Source: Planctomycetota bacterium
GTDB lineage: Bacteria > Planctomycetota > Phycisphaerae > Sedimentisphaerales > Anaerobacaceae
Direction: 5' to 3'
Assembly (NCBI GenBank): GCA_019456195.1
Contig: VRUK01000008.1
Location: 1 to 64,000 of the forward strand
Length of the DNA: 64,000 nt
The notes under the pieces were generated by a model that worked only from the letters and a program-made list of their open reading frames with translations, searched no databases and had not been told where the DNA came from. A program made the translations under genes and the position numbers. Of this stretch, positions 45,760 through 53,827 are shown in pieces; position 1 is the first letter of the stretch; the number at the start of each line of letters is the position of its first letter.

Positions 45760-45900
45760 ATAACAACAAATCTGCAAATAATTTTTATTTGTACTTACTT
45801 AACGTGGAAAACTGCATCTATACACATTATGAACTGAGATTGCAAGAACATTTATACACAGGTACTGGAAAGACCCGACATTGTAGGATATAATTCACGG

Positions 45901-46644
45901 ATGGATATATCAATTGTTATACCGGCATACAATGAAAGCACCAAAATCGCCCGAGATATCGAAGCAGCATCTGCTTTCCTGGAGAATTACCATTTCACCG
46001 GTCAGATTATAGCGGTTGACGACGGTAGCAAAGACAACACCGCTGAAGTCGCAAAAAATGCTGTTACCAACCCGCCGACAGGGATAGAGATAAAAGTCGA
46101 ACGTTATGACCACCATCGCGGAAAAGGGTACGCCGTTCGCAAAGGCATCGAACAAACCAGCGGTGAATATGTGATGTTTGCTGACAGCGGCCTATGTGTT
46201 CCATATGCCGACACTCTGAGCGGGCTGGATTTAATCAAATACAAGGCATGTGACATAGCACATGGCTCAAGAAAAATGAAGGAATGCAACATTGAAAGGG
46301 ACCAGAATTTTTACCGCCATATCTGCTCCAAGATGTTCCACTGGTTCGCAATTCATGACATGAAAATACCAGCCGAATTCACCGATACACAATGCGGATT
46401 TAAGATATACCGGGGTGATGTCGCAAGGCACTTGTACGGCGAGTGTATCACTGACGGATTCACATTCGATATAGAAATCATAATGCGGGCCCAAAAAGAA
46501 GGGTACAAAATAAAAGAGTTTCCAATAGACTGGACCTGCGACCGTGACAGTCGGCTATCACCGACCCGCAGTTCCTGGAGTGTTCTTTCTGAGCTGCTGA
46601 CTATCAGGCGGGTTATGGCTAAAAACAAAAACCTTTCCCACTGA
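45901..46644 (+). CDS. Glycosyltransferase family 2 (dolichyl-P-glucose synthase-like)
   Basis: A 247-residue cytoplasmic GT-A protein. Motifs: DISIVIPAYNESTKI at the start, IIAVDDGSKDNT near residue 37 (nucleotide-binding Asp pair), HHRGKGYAVRKGIEQTSGEYVMFADSG near 78 (catalytic metal region), a QCGFKIYRGDVARHLYGE segment near 164 and TFDIEIIMRAQKEGYKIKEFPIDW near 188. The pattern matches dolichyl/undecaprenyl-phosphate beta-glucosyltransferases, which make lipid-linked sugars for GT-C enzymes; the TIGR03663 GT-C-like gene 1 kb away is a plausible user (inference). Confidence 0.88.
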   Translation: MDISIVIPAYNESTKIARDIEAASAFLENYHFTGQIIAVDDGSKDNTAEVAKNAVTNPPTGIEIKVERYDHHRGKGYAVRKGIEQTSGEYVMFADSGLCVPYADTLSGLDLIKYKACDIAHGSRKMKECNIERDQNFYRHICSKMFHWFAIHDMKIPAEFTDTQCGFKIYRGDVARHLYGECITDGFTFDIEIIMRAQKEGYKIKEFPIDWTCDRDSRLSPTRSSWSVLSELLTIRRVMAKNKNLSH

Positions 46645-46669
46645 GACGGGCAAAGAACACAGCACACGA

Positions 46670-47653
46670 TCACTGAGGCAGCTCACTGTCTTTCCACGGA
46701 CCGAAGGATAAAATCCTTTCTTCCTGTGAATCTTCACCCTGGCCTTCCAGCATAATCAGAGCCAAAACATCGGGGTGAGACTGACAATATTGCCTGATTT
46801 CATCCGGGCTCATAATCATAAAAGCGGTTGAAAGAGCATCGGCCGTTGCTGCATCAGAAGCCGAGGCCCAGGCGGCAACTTTGCCCTTAACAGGCTGAAC
46901 CGTTCGGGGATCGATGATATGCCCGCCTTTCTGCAGACCCGAGCCGCTCAGCGCCCGGCCTTCTAAACACAGACGGGCTAATACCTGTGTGTGATTGCCG
47001 GGATTACTTAATGTCAGAGGCCAGCCTTTTGTCTCTGACGGCCCGTCAAGAGCCAATACCGAACTATAGCCCCCGGAAACCAGAGCGATTTCAATACTCC
47101 AGTCCCGCAATAATTCAGCCACCCGGTCAACTGCATAGCCTTTGCCCATGCCTCCGAGATCAACTTGAACCGGACTGACCAATAGCTGGACCGTATGCTC
47201 AAACTCATCCAGTTGTAAAAGGTGCGCACCGGTATGCTCACGAGCAAGATTCAATTTATCTTGTGAAGGCGTCCGAGGATTTCCATCCTCATCACGCCAG
47301 CAGCCCAGCAAAGAGCCGATAGTAATATCGAAAGCGCCGTTGGTTTCGGCATAAATCCTGCAGCCAAGCTCCAGACAATCAAAAGCATCCAAACCAAGCC
47401 GTAAAGGCTCATTGGCAGACAGGTTATTAATACGGGCGATATCACTGTTTTCGAGGAATCGGCTAAGCTCGCCTTCGATCCGGTCCACCTCATTGAAGGC
47501 GGCAACGGCGGCCTGCCGGGCATAGTTCTCATCATCCTCGACTATAATAATCTCAAAAGTCGTCGCCATCGCCTCATGGCAAAAACGCTTCAAATCGGAG
47601 ATTGATTGACAATCTTTCCGAACAAAACAGGGCTCTGGTTGAGGTTGATTCAT
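46670..47653 (-). CDS. apbE: FAD:protein FMN transferase (ApbE)
   Basis: A 327-residue flavinyl transferase that attaches FMN from FAD to a Thr/Ser on acceptor proteins. Hallmarks: EAMATTFEIII at the N-terminal side, LSRFLENSDIARINNLS, GAFDITIGSLLGCW, VDLGGMGKGYAVDRV near residue 170 and GGHIIDPRT near 240. There is no visible signal peptide or lipobox, which most ApbE proteins have, so it may act in the cytoplasm. No obvious target flavoprotein is adjacent. Its ATG overlaps the stop of the TIGR03663 gene by 4 bp. Confidence 0.92.
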   Translation of the reverse strand: MNQPQPEPCFVRKDCQSISDLKRFCHEAMATTFEIIIVEDDENYARQAAVAAFNEVDRIEGELSRFLENSDIARINNLSANEPLRLGLDAFDCLELGCRIYAETNGAFDITIGSLLGCWRDEDGNPRTPSQDKLNLAREHTGAHLLQLDEFEHTVQLLVSPVQVDLGGMGKGYAVDRVAELLRDWSIEIALVSGGYSSVLALDGPSETKGWPLTLSNPGNHTQVLARLCLEGRALSGSGLQKGGHIIDPRTVQPVKGKVAAWASASDAATADALSTAFMIMSPDEIRQYCQSHPDVLALIMLEGQGEDSQEERILSFGPWKDSELPQ

Positions 47654-49272
47654 TTTTTAGATGACTCCCTGATTAACTCATCGGGATCCGGGCCTCTATA
47701 GTAGCGGTCCCACAGGTCTTTTCTGACAAAACCCAGCAGTTTTACCTTCGGACGCAGCCACACATAATAAGGCTCATCAAACAAAAACATATACATTTGA
47801 CGCTGTTCGAAAGGAGTCAAAGCATAGAGCTTATTTGTCAGCGCCGCTTCAACTTCGGGAGAGCAAATTATCAATGGCGCAGAGACCAAATTGTTATCTA
47901 CACTTTCCCACCAGTCAATAGTATCATATTCAAATCGCCGTAGATACCATGGCAACGGCCAGTAATCTTTACCCGGGCAGATAACCTGAATATGCATTTT
48001 ATAGCCGTCCGGATGCGCCCGGGCCATTTCTTCCACCTGCCGGACTACTGTAAAAATCTCTGGAGTAGGATGGGCATAAACATAAGGATTGCGACTGTCT
48101 GCATAATACTTGTAATTGCTCTGGTAGGCCTGCCATGTCAGAAAAACAGAACTCATGAATATCAGCAAAAGAATAATCAAGCGGGGTACAACATTCGGCA
48201 GCAGCCTTACTAACGCCACAGCCCCAACGCCTGCTAACAGAATCATTCCATGCAGAAAGCTCAACATACACCAGGGAGTTTTATATGGGATTAAAGAATA
48301 CACTACAGTCAGGATGAGGGTGTAAAAACCTAAGAATCGAACCAGATGAATATTGGTTGAAGAGATACCTTTTTTTGTCATCGCGGCTACAAAACCGACC
48401 AACGCCAAAAGAACTATAAGGGCTTCGGACCATCTCGGACCGTCAAAAAATCTGGAATAAAGCAGCATCTTGAGGTAGTAATACCAAGGATGGATATGAA
48501 GCGTGTTATTACCTGCGCGATCGAAGTAGGTCGTATAAGTTAGGACCGAATCCAGAATTCCGCGAGGATTGCTAAAAAAAGATGAGTAAAACAAAGCTGA
48601 GGCGACTGCCCCGGCCGCCAAAAATGCAAGAAAATGTGAGGGTCTAATCCATTTAACAGCATTAACAATCGAACCCTTTTGCCGCTGCATCAACAGCATA
48701 GCCAAAACAGCCAAAAACATTGAGCCATAAGCTATGATGCACGTTTCCTTGGTGGCGTGCATAAGCCCCATACACATCCCTGCCAAAACTGCCCAGACGA
48801 TTTTCCTGCTTTGTGTATAGCGGTAGCCAAAAACAATTGCGCCAAAAGTGAAGGATCCCAGGAGCATTTCCTGGATGTAGTAACGGCTGTAAAAAACCAT
48901 AGCCGGCGAGATAGCCGTCAAAACAGCGGCAATAACTGCAGCACTCGACCCCAGCCCCCTGCCAATTAACAAAACCAGCAGTACCAGAGACACCCCGAAA
49001 AAAACAGGAACGATGCGCAAAGTGAACTCACTGACCTCGGTCAGCTTCTCTGCTGAAGAAAGACGGGCAGGAATTAAAGTCAGGTAGTTCAGCGTTGGGC
49101 CGTGGTATTCATACGGATCGTATGTATAAACACCATCTTCAAGCAGTTCGCCAAATTTGTCGGCGTGAACGGCCTCATCGCCATGCATAGGACGTTGTTG
49201 AAGCCGCGGCAGACGCAACGCAAGCGCAACAATTGTCGCGGCCAAAATAAGCACGCAACATTTTTTGGCCAT
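47650..49272 (-). CDS. TIGR03663 family GT-C-like glycosyltransferase
   Basis: A 540-residue membrane protein of the ArnT/PMT-like GT-C group (TIGR03663, also linked to Agl23). It starts with a membrane segment (CVLILAATIVALALRL), then PMHGDEAVHADKFGELLEDG, the first-loop acidic motif expected of the catalytic site. YHGPTLNYLTLIPARL follows, then about ten further helices (e.g. VILAVLAMLLMQRQ, LILLLIFMSSVFLTW), and a soluble tail. Such enzymes transfer sugar from a polyprenyl-phosphate donor on the outer face of the membrane; a GT2 donor synthase lies nearby. The upstream lipoprotein stop abuts its ATG with one base between. Confidence 0.85.
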   Translation of the reverse strand: MAKKCCVLILAATIVALALRLPRLQQRPMHGDEAVHADKFGELLEDGVYTYDPYEYHGPTLNYLTLIPARLSSAEKLTEVSEFTLRIVPVFFGVSLVLLVLLIGRGLGSSAAVIAAVLTAISPAMVFYSRYYIQEMLLGSFTFGAIVFGYRYTQSRKIVWAVLAGMCMGLMHATKETCIIAYGSMFLAVLAMLLMQRQKGSIVNAVKWIRPSHFLAFLAAGAVASALFYSSFFSNPRGILDSVLTYTTYFDRAGNNTLHIHPWYYYLKMLLYSRFFDGPRWSEALIVLLALVGFVAAMTKKGISSTNIHLVRFLGFYTLILTVVYSLIPYKTPWCMLSFLHGMILLAGVGAVALVRLLPNVVPRLIILLLIFMSSVFLTWQAYQSNYKYYADSRNPYVYAHPTPEIFTVVRQVEEMARAHPDGYKMHIQVICPGKDYWPLPWYLRRFEYDTIDWWESVDNNLVSAPLIICSPEVEAALTNKLYALTPFEQRQMYMFLFDEPYYVWLRPKVKLLGFVRKDLWDRYYRGPDPDELIRESSKK

Positions 49273-49273
49273 A

Positions 49274-50092
49274 TTACTGTACCGGCTTACCGAAAACCGC
49301 CACCTCGATATAGTGGTTCAAATCATTGCCGGTATTGCCGTTGCTGTAGAGGCGGACATAACGGGCCTTGACACCCTTGGTATCGATAAGCTTACCTTCG
49401 TTGGTTTCAGTATAATGCATATCTTTACCAACCCCAATACCAGCAGAGTTGTCAATGTCATTGTTGAACAGCGTTCTGACATTCGTTATAAAATCAGGGT
49501 CGTCGGCAACCTGCACTATCACATCGAAATAAACCCGGGCCTGCTTATGGTAATGCCATACTATAACGGCGTAAATTTCATGCAGAGCTTCGAGGTCAAC
49601 TGTAACATTCTGAGCGAACGGGCCTAACTCAACGTAACTGCCATCGGCGGCTTCCATATCACCGTCTGTTATCATTTCAATATCACCGATGATAGGTTCC
49701 TCATCGCTGCTGGCTACCGGCTTTCCGAGGGCAACATTTGTTACTCCTGCCGGAGCCAAAAATGGCGCACGCGGCTTGCCTAAGGGTTTTTCGAGGTTGG
49801 GTACGCTGGTGCTCTGCGGCGTACCTACAAACATCGGTTTCGGTAGCTTGATGTCAATCGGTACCATTCCAGCAGGAGCAGTACTCTTCGCGGCAGCCGG
49901 CTTAGTAGAAGGATGTTCGCTGCCTTCGGGATGTTCGCTCGCTGTTGGATGTTCGCTTGTTGAAGGATGCTCTGTACTGCCGCCGCCCTCCTCGGGAGTA
50001 GATTTCTTACAGCCGGGTACATAGCACAAAAGCATTACTAATAATACCAGAACACTAACTTTCAAAATTGAACTGAAATTTTTCTTCATCAT
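49274..50092 (-). CDS. Lipoprotein with EHP repeats and discoidin-like domain
   Basis: A 272-residue protein from ATG 50092 (AAGGT site upstream; the upstream TTG at 50119 is rejected). A lipoprotein signal ends at ...MLLCYVPGC. It is followed by four hexapeptide repeats of the type EHPSTS (EHPSTS, EHPTAS, EHPEGS, EHPSTK) and an Ala/Pro-rich linker. The C-terminal 150 residues (TNVALGKPVASSDEEPIIG, VTVDLEALHEIYAVIVWHYH, KARYVRLYSNGN) look like a discoidin/F5-8-type carbohydrate-binding domain. It is first in an operon with the TIGR03663 and ApbE genes and behind a good promoter. Confidence 0.75.
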   Translation of the reverse strand: MMKKNFSSILKVSVLVLLVMLLCYVPGCKKSTPEEGGGSTEHPSTSEHPTASEHPEGSEHPSTKPAAAKSTAPAGMVPIDIKLPKPMFVGTPQSTSVPNLEKPLGKPRAPFLAPAGVTNVALGKPVASSDEEPIIGDIEMITDGDMEAADGSYVELGPFAQNVTVDLEALHEIYAVIVWHYHKQARVYFDVIVQVADDPDFITNVRTLFNNDIDNSAGIGVGKDMHYTETNEGKLIDTKGVKARYVRLYSNGNTGNDLNHYIEVAVFGKPVQ

Positions 50093-50188
50093 TTTCTTTA
50101 CCTTAAAAAAAATCCACAATTCTATGTAACTGACGACACTGTTAATTGCCTATCGACTATCGTTTATACATATAAAACCAAAGCGGGC

Positions 50189-50217
50189 ATAATATCCTAT
50201 ATGTATGACGTTGTCAA
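50189..50217 (-). promoter_or_regulatory. Promoter of the lipoprotein - TIGR03663 - apbE operon
   Basis: On the minus strand TTGACA (50212-50217), a 17-bp spacer and TATTAT (50189-50194) lie about 100 bp upstream of the lipoprotein ATG. Confidence 0.7.
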
Positions 50218-50334
50218 GCCGCCTAAAAGTATATTTTTTCTTTTCAAATCAGATTATACAAAAGATTTTCTACGGCAAGGATACACCTAAGAAACTGCTA
50301 ATACTCTATTTAGCTTCGATAATATTTTTTTAAG

Positions 50335-50374
50335 TAAAAAAATACGACAGGAATTCAGGACCACTAAATCCCTG
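50335..50374 (-). terminator. Rho-independent terminator after the permease gene
   Basis: An 11-bp stem with two G-T wobbles (50348-50358 with 50364-50374, loop GACCA on the plus strand) is followed on the minus strand by TCGTATTTTTTTA. It lies about 65 bp past the stop of the permease gene. Confidence 0.75.
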
Positions 50375-50439
50375 CCGTTAATAATAGATTAATCAAAATA
50401 ATCAGCAAAATCACTGAGCCATTGCTCTCAATCCTGCTG

Positions 50440-51876
50440 TTATTCGCCTGCTGTATCCTCTGCCGGAGTCTCCTGTGGAGCGCTTTCAACCGGGGCCGGG
50501 GCAGCAGCAGTCATTTCAATAACTTTCGGCTCGAGTCCGGCCTTTGCCAGAATAAAGTAGAGCACCGCACCAATGATGAAAGCCACAAGCGGTGCAGCCG
50601 GGATATTGGCAATTCCAACAAGCGGAGCTATGCCTACGATAAAGCCGACCACCCAGGAAATCCAGCCGGCGAGATTCCAACCGGCTCTTGGGCCTGCCCA
50701 TTTCTTACCGGCAAGTAAGTAGTCAACCATCATCGCACCACAAATAGGCCCGAACGAAGCACCGATCACAGTAAAGACGGCACCCGCCCTGCCTGCCAAA
50801 CCGGTTACTGCAAGGATGATACTAACCGCAGTGCCGATTCCCACAGATATAAACGGATTGACCTTGGGCAAGGTCGTCTTGAAGCTATTGGCCGCAATGA
50901 ATGAAGAGAAGCACGCAGGTGGGAATGCGGCAACAGCCAGCAACAACATCATTGTCTTCCCGGCACCGTCTGAGCCTAACAACTCGCCCATAAATCCGGC
51001 ATCAGCTGGATTCATAGCATATTTACCCGTCGCACCAAATGCACCGGCAGCAATCAGAATAGCAGCCCCCGCCGATACGATTGTTGCCAGGGCGATTCCA
51101 ATAAGACCGCCCATCTGTACATCTTTCTCGTCCTTGTTGTTCATGCCAAAGTCAACACCCGCAGCTCCCGCCGTAGCGAAGAAGCCGACCACAAACGTTA
51201 TACTCAAAGCAATCACTCCGAAGAAGCTTAAACCGCTCGTCGCCCCACCTTCAACGGTACCTGCCGTAACCAGAGCATCGACATTGAAATCTCCTATCCC
51301 GCCTAAAGTCTTAGCCAGCAGTATAGTCAGAATCGCCAATGGGATCAGAGGTAAGAACGTAGCAACCTTCGCAACATATTGGATACCTTTAAGTCCGACA
51401 AAGGCCGCCACAATAGCCCATATCACCGCAATGATTTTTGCTGCGGCGGCACTACCTCCGAACATCGGTGCAAGAGCCAGCGAGGCGAAATAAGAATTGA
51501 CACCAAGCCAGCCGAATTGAAGAACTCCCATCATAAAACCCGGCATAAGGAAACCACCCTGCGCACCATATGTCGATGTTCCAACAACATACAGTGGCAG
51601 TCCGGTTTTCATACCAAGCAAGCCAGGAACCAAATAGAACAAAAAATGACAAAGAAGCGCCGCTACAACCAAACCAAGAAGCGCCACTCCAATACCCTGG
51701 CCGAGCACGCCGCCAGGTGCACCGGAACCACCGCCGCTCGGCGCCTGGCTCCAGAATACAAACCACAGGAAGATACCCGCGTAAGTCGGTGCCGTGTTCT
51801 TGTACCAGGGCGCCCGGTTTGTCGGCGGATTCGGCTTGGCCATACTGACATAATCTGGCAGCATTCCATTACTCAT
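50440..51876 (-). CDS. NCS1-type cytosine/purine permease-like transporter
   Basis: A 478-residue membrane protein with about 12 helices. The N-terminal NRAPWYKNTAPTYAGIFLWFVFW resembles the NCS1 N-terminal signature. TYGAQGGFLMPGFMMGVLQFGWLGVNSYFASLAL and the later GFFATAGAAGVDFGMNNKD match helices 1-6 and the substrate-facing segments of CodB-like permeases. PICGAMMVDYLLAGKKW near residue 385 is typical of the family. Substrate: nucleobase, allantoin or a related ring; not determined. The C-terminus is an Ala/Pro/Glu-rich tail. GGAGAAT precedes the ATG. Its promoter and terminator mark it as a single-gene unit. Confidence 0.82.
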   Translation of the reverse strand: MSNGMLPDYVSMAKPNPPTNRAPWYKNTAPTYAGIFLWFVFWSQAPSGGGSGAPGGVLGQGIGVALLGLVVAALLCHFLFYLVPGLLGMKTGLPLYVVGTSTYGAQGGFLMPGFMMGVLQFGWLGVNSYFASLALAPMFGGSAAAAKIIAVIWAIVAAFVGLKGIQYVAKVATFLPLIPLAILTILLAKTLGGIGDFNVDALVTAGTVEGGATSGLSFFGVIALSITFVVGFFATAGAAGVDFGMNNKDEKDVQMGGLIGIALATIVSAGAAILIAAGAFGATGKYAMNPADAGFMGELLGSDGAGKTMMLLLAVAAFPPACFSSFIAANSFKTTLPKVNPFISVGIGTAVSIILAVTGLAGRAGAVFTVIGASFGPICGAMMVDYLLAGKKWAGPRAGWNLAGWISWVVGFIVGIAPLVGIANIPAAPLVAFIIGAVLYFILAKAGLEPKVIEMTAAAPAPVESAPQETPAEDTAGE

Positions 51877-51943
51877 AATCTATTCTCCTAACTAAAAACA
51901 TAAATTAAATCCCACCCGGCACCCTGCCGGATACTTATCCAGT

Positions 51944-51972
51944 ATAATATGCTCACTTAAAATATGAAACAA
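51944..51972 (-). promoter_or_regulatory. Promoter and leader hairpin of the permease gene
   Basis: TTGTTT (51967-51972), a 17-bp spacer and TATTAT (51944-51949) on the minus strand, about 70 bp before the ATG. The leader also contains the perfect palindrome CCGGCA-CCC-TGCCGG (51916-51930), a possible leader hairpin. It is not followed by a U-run, so it is not a terminator. Confidence 0.5.
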
Positions 51973-51980
51973 CTGAAAAA

Positions 51981-53093
51981 TTAGTCTGTTCGCGGGATTT
52001 GAATTCTTTTTCCGTCACTCATTGCTGATTCATGGGCACATATCCCCGCCATCGTCCAGTTTGCTGCAGCCCTGGCATCTACCGCCGATTCTCTGTTCTC
52101 GACAATAGCGCGAATAAACTCATGAGTCAGATGAGGATGAGAGCCGCCGTGTCCGCTGCCCTGAATAAATGAAGTATGTTCGTGCTCTTCATCATAAACG
52201 CCGCGCCCTGTGAAGGGAGCTATTTCTTTCGGCAGCAAATGCCCATAATCCGGCACTTTCACCCTTTCGGCATCTTCATAGTTGGAATAAATCACCGGAT
52301 CTTCACCGGCAACCTGCTCCCATTCGAACGATAGCTTCGTACCATACACATCGAAACTTTCTCTATACTGTCTAATCGTATTAAACAGTGACCGCGTTAC
52401 CTCGCAGGCAAGGTCCGAATCAGCAAGTTTGATAATAGCGGTTTCAATCGCAAAAGGCGAATCGTAGAGTTTGATATAATCTTCCTGAATTCGGCCCGAG
52501 CCGTGACAGACCACTGATTCGGCTTTTTTTTGTGCAAGCCACAAAAGAGGGCTGACAGCATGGGTCGCATAGTGCATAGGCGGGAAACCATACCAGTAAT
52601 CCGGCCAGCCCGGCAATCCCATATTCTGCTGATGCGAACCTCGCAAAAACTGAATATCACCTAATTTCCCCGATTCCACAAGCTCTTTCGCATAGAGAAA
52701 CTCCCGGCTATACACAGCCGTCTCCATCATCATATATACCTTGCCGGACTTTTTTCGCGCCTGAGCTATTGCAAGGCAATCCTCTGTGGTAGTAGCCATC
52801 GGGACGGTACAGGCGGTATGTTTGCCCGCGTCCAAAGAAGCCACTGTCATCCGGGCATGGTCGGCTATAGGCGAGACTACATGGATAACATCCAGTTCGT
52901 CGATACTTAACAAATCTTCAAATTTGGTGAACCTTCTTTTTATCCCAAACTGTTCGCCTATTTCATTTAGGTGGTCTTCGTTTCTCTGACAAATAGCATA
53001 ACACTCAGAGTCGGGGTGCTTTTGATAAATAGGAATGAACTCAGCTCCAAACCCGAGCCCTACAACAGCTACCTTAACCTTTCCCATCGGCAT
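51981..53093 (-). CDS. Cytoplasmic Gfo/Idh/MocA family oxidoreductase
   Basis: A 370-residue NAD(P)-dependent oxidoreductase with the Rossmann start VKVAVVGLGFGAEFIP (GxGxxG), an inner DVIHVVSPIADHARMTVASLDAGKH and the conserved TACTVPMATTTEDC in place of the usual EKP catalytic-lysine motif. The C-terminal alpha/beta domain has SHQQNMGLPGWPDYW and HYATHAVSPLLWL. There is no Tat or signal sequence, unlike the relatives further right, so it acts in the cytoplasm. AAGGAGAGA precedes the ATG. The missing EKP Lys (replaced in CTVPM) leaves its activity uncertain. Confidence 0.88.
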   Translation of the reverse strand: MPMGKVKVAVVGLGFGAEFIPIYQKHPDSECYAICQRNEDHLNEIGEQFGIKRRFTKFEDLLSIDELDVIHVVSPIADHARMTVASLDAGKHTACTVPMATTTEDCLAIAQARKKSGKVYMMMETAVYSREFLYAKELVESGKLGDIQFLRGSHQQNMGLPGWPDYWYGFPPMHYATHAVSPLLWLAQKKAESVVCHGSGRIQEDYIKLYDSPFAIETAIIKLADSDLACEVTRSLFNTIRQYRESFDVYGTKLSFEWEQVAGEDPVIYSNYEDAERVKVPDYGHLLPKEIAPFTGRGVYDEEHEHTSFIQGSGHGGSHPHLTHEFIRAIVENRESAVDARAAANWTMAGICAHESAMSDGKRIQIPRTD

Positions 53094-53199
53094 ATCTCTC
53101 CTTTCCGATCAACGTGGATCCCATCTTTCGCGCTAAACCACAAAAAGGGCTACCCAACAAACACGCAGTTGCAGCTCAACCGGGCATTATTCCTGCATT

Positions 53200-53808
53200 T
53201 TATGTTCGGATTATAAAGTAAGTATGCCAAATCGCAACGATTGCGAATACCAACGCGGTACAACGATGCATACTTAAAAGCAATTCCTGCCAATGAGTCC
53301 CGAAAAGCGGAAACATGCTCAGGACAATCGAAAGAATTAACGGCAAAGCCAAAAATGTTATCAGCCAAAATGCTATTTTTTGTCCGAGGCCGGAGCTTTT
53401 AAAAGGAGTTTCATAGCCGGAACTTTTGAATAAAGTAATCCGCTGAACAACGCGTTCAAACCATGGCCAATCGCCACTGGTAAAACGGCAACGTCGCGCC
53501 CACATTACAGCTAAAACGGCCAAACAGACTGCTAAAACCGGTGCGAAAGTGGCATGTACCATTACCGGATAACCTGAAATGTGTTTGCCCAAAATAAGCA
53601 CTGGATAAAAACCTGTAATCGACAGAACCACAAAGCAAAGCAGTGCCAAAAGATATACCAGCATCCTCAAAATACACATAAGGCTTCGCTTCTTTCCAGG
53701 ATTACCGGGACATTTCTTATTGGAAGACAAAGCTATGCAGTGCAGAACAATACCCCCCAAAGTAATTAATAAAGCGATTATCGAAATCTTTTGAAACATA
53801 TTACTCAC
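53200..53808 (-). CDS. Cytochrome b-like four-helix membrane protein
   Basis: A 202-residue membrane protein with about five hydrophobic helices. Histidines within or next to helices could bind haem b: LILGKHISGYPVMVHATFAP near residues 74-92 and MHRCTALVFAIVAIWHTYFII at the C-terminus, the pattern of cytochrome-b561/Ni-Fe-hydrogenase-type electron-transfer subunits. The loop has CRFTSGDWPWFERVVQRI. It lies 19 bp downstream of the seven-haem cytochrome c gene on the same strand, which suggests an electron path between membrane quinones and the periplasmic cytochrome. The family was not identified with certainty. Confidence 0.65.
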   Translation of the reverse strand: MSNMFQKISIIALLITLGGIVLHCIALSSNKKCPGNPGKKRSLMCILRMLVYLLALLCFVVLSITGFYPVLILGKHISGYPVMVHATFAPVLAVCLAVLAVMWARRCRFTSGDWPWFERVVQRITLFKSSGYETPFKSSGLGQKIAFWLITFLALPLILSIVLSMFPLFGTHWQELLLSMHRCTALVFAIVAIWHTYFIIRT

Positions 53809-53827
53809 ATACCTTCAATCGATATTG

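Noticed and set aside
45613-45777. N-terminal extension of NAD synthetase
   Set aside because: It reads through tRNA-Ser; the family start is the ATG at 45612.
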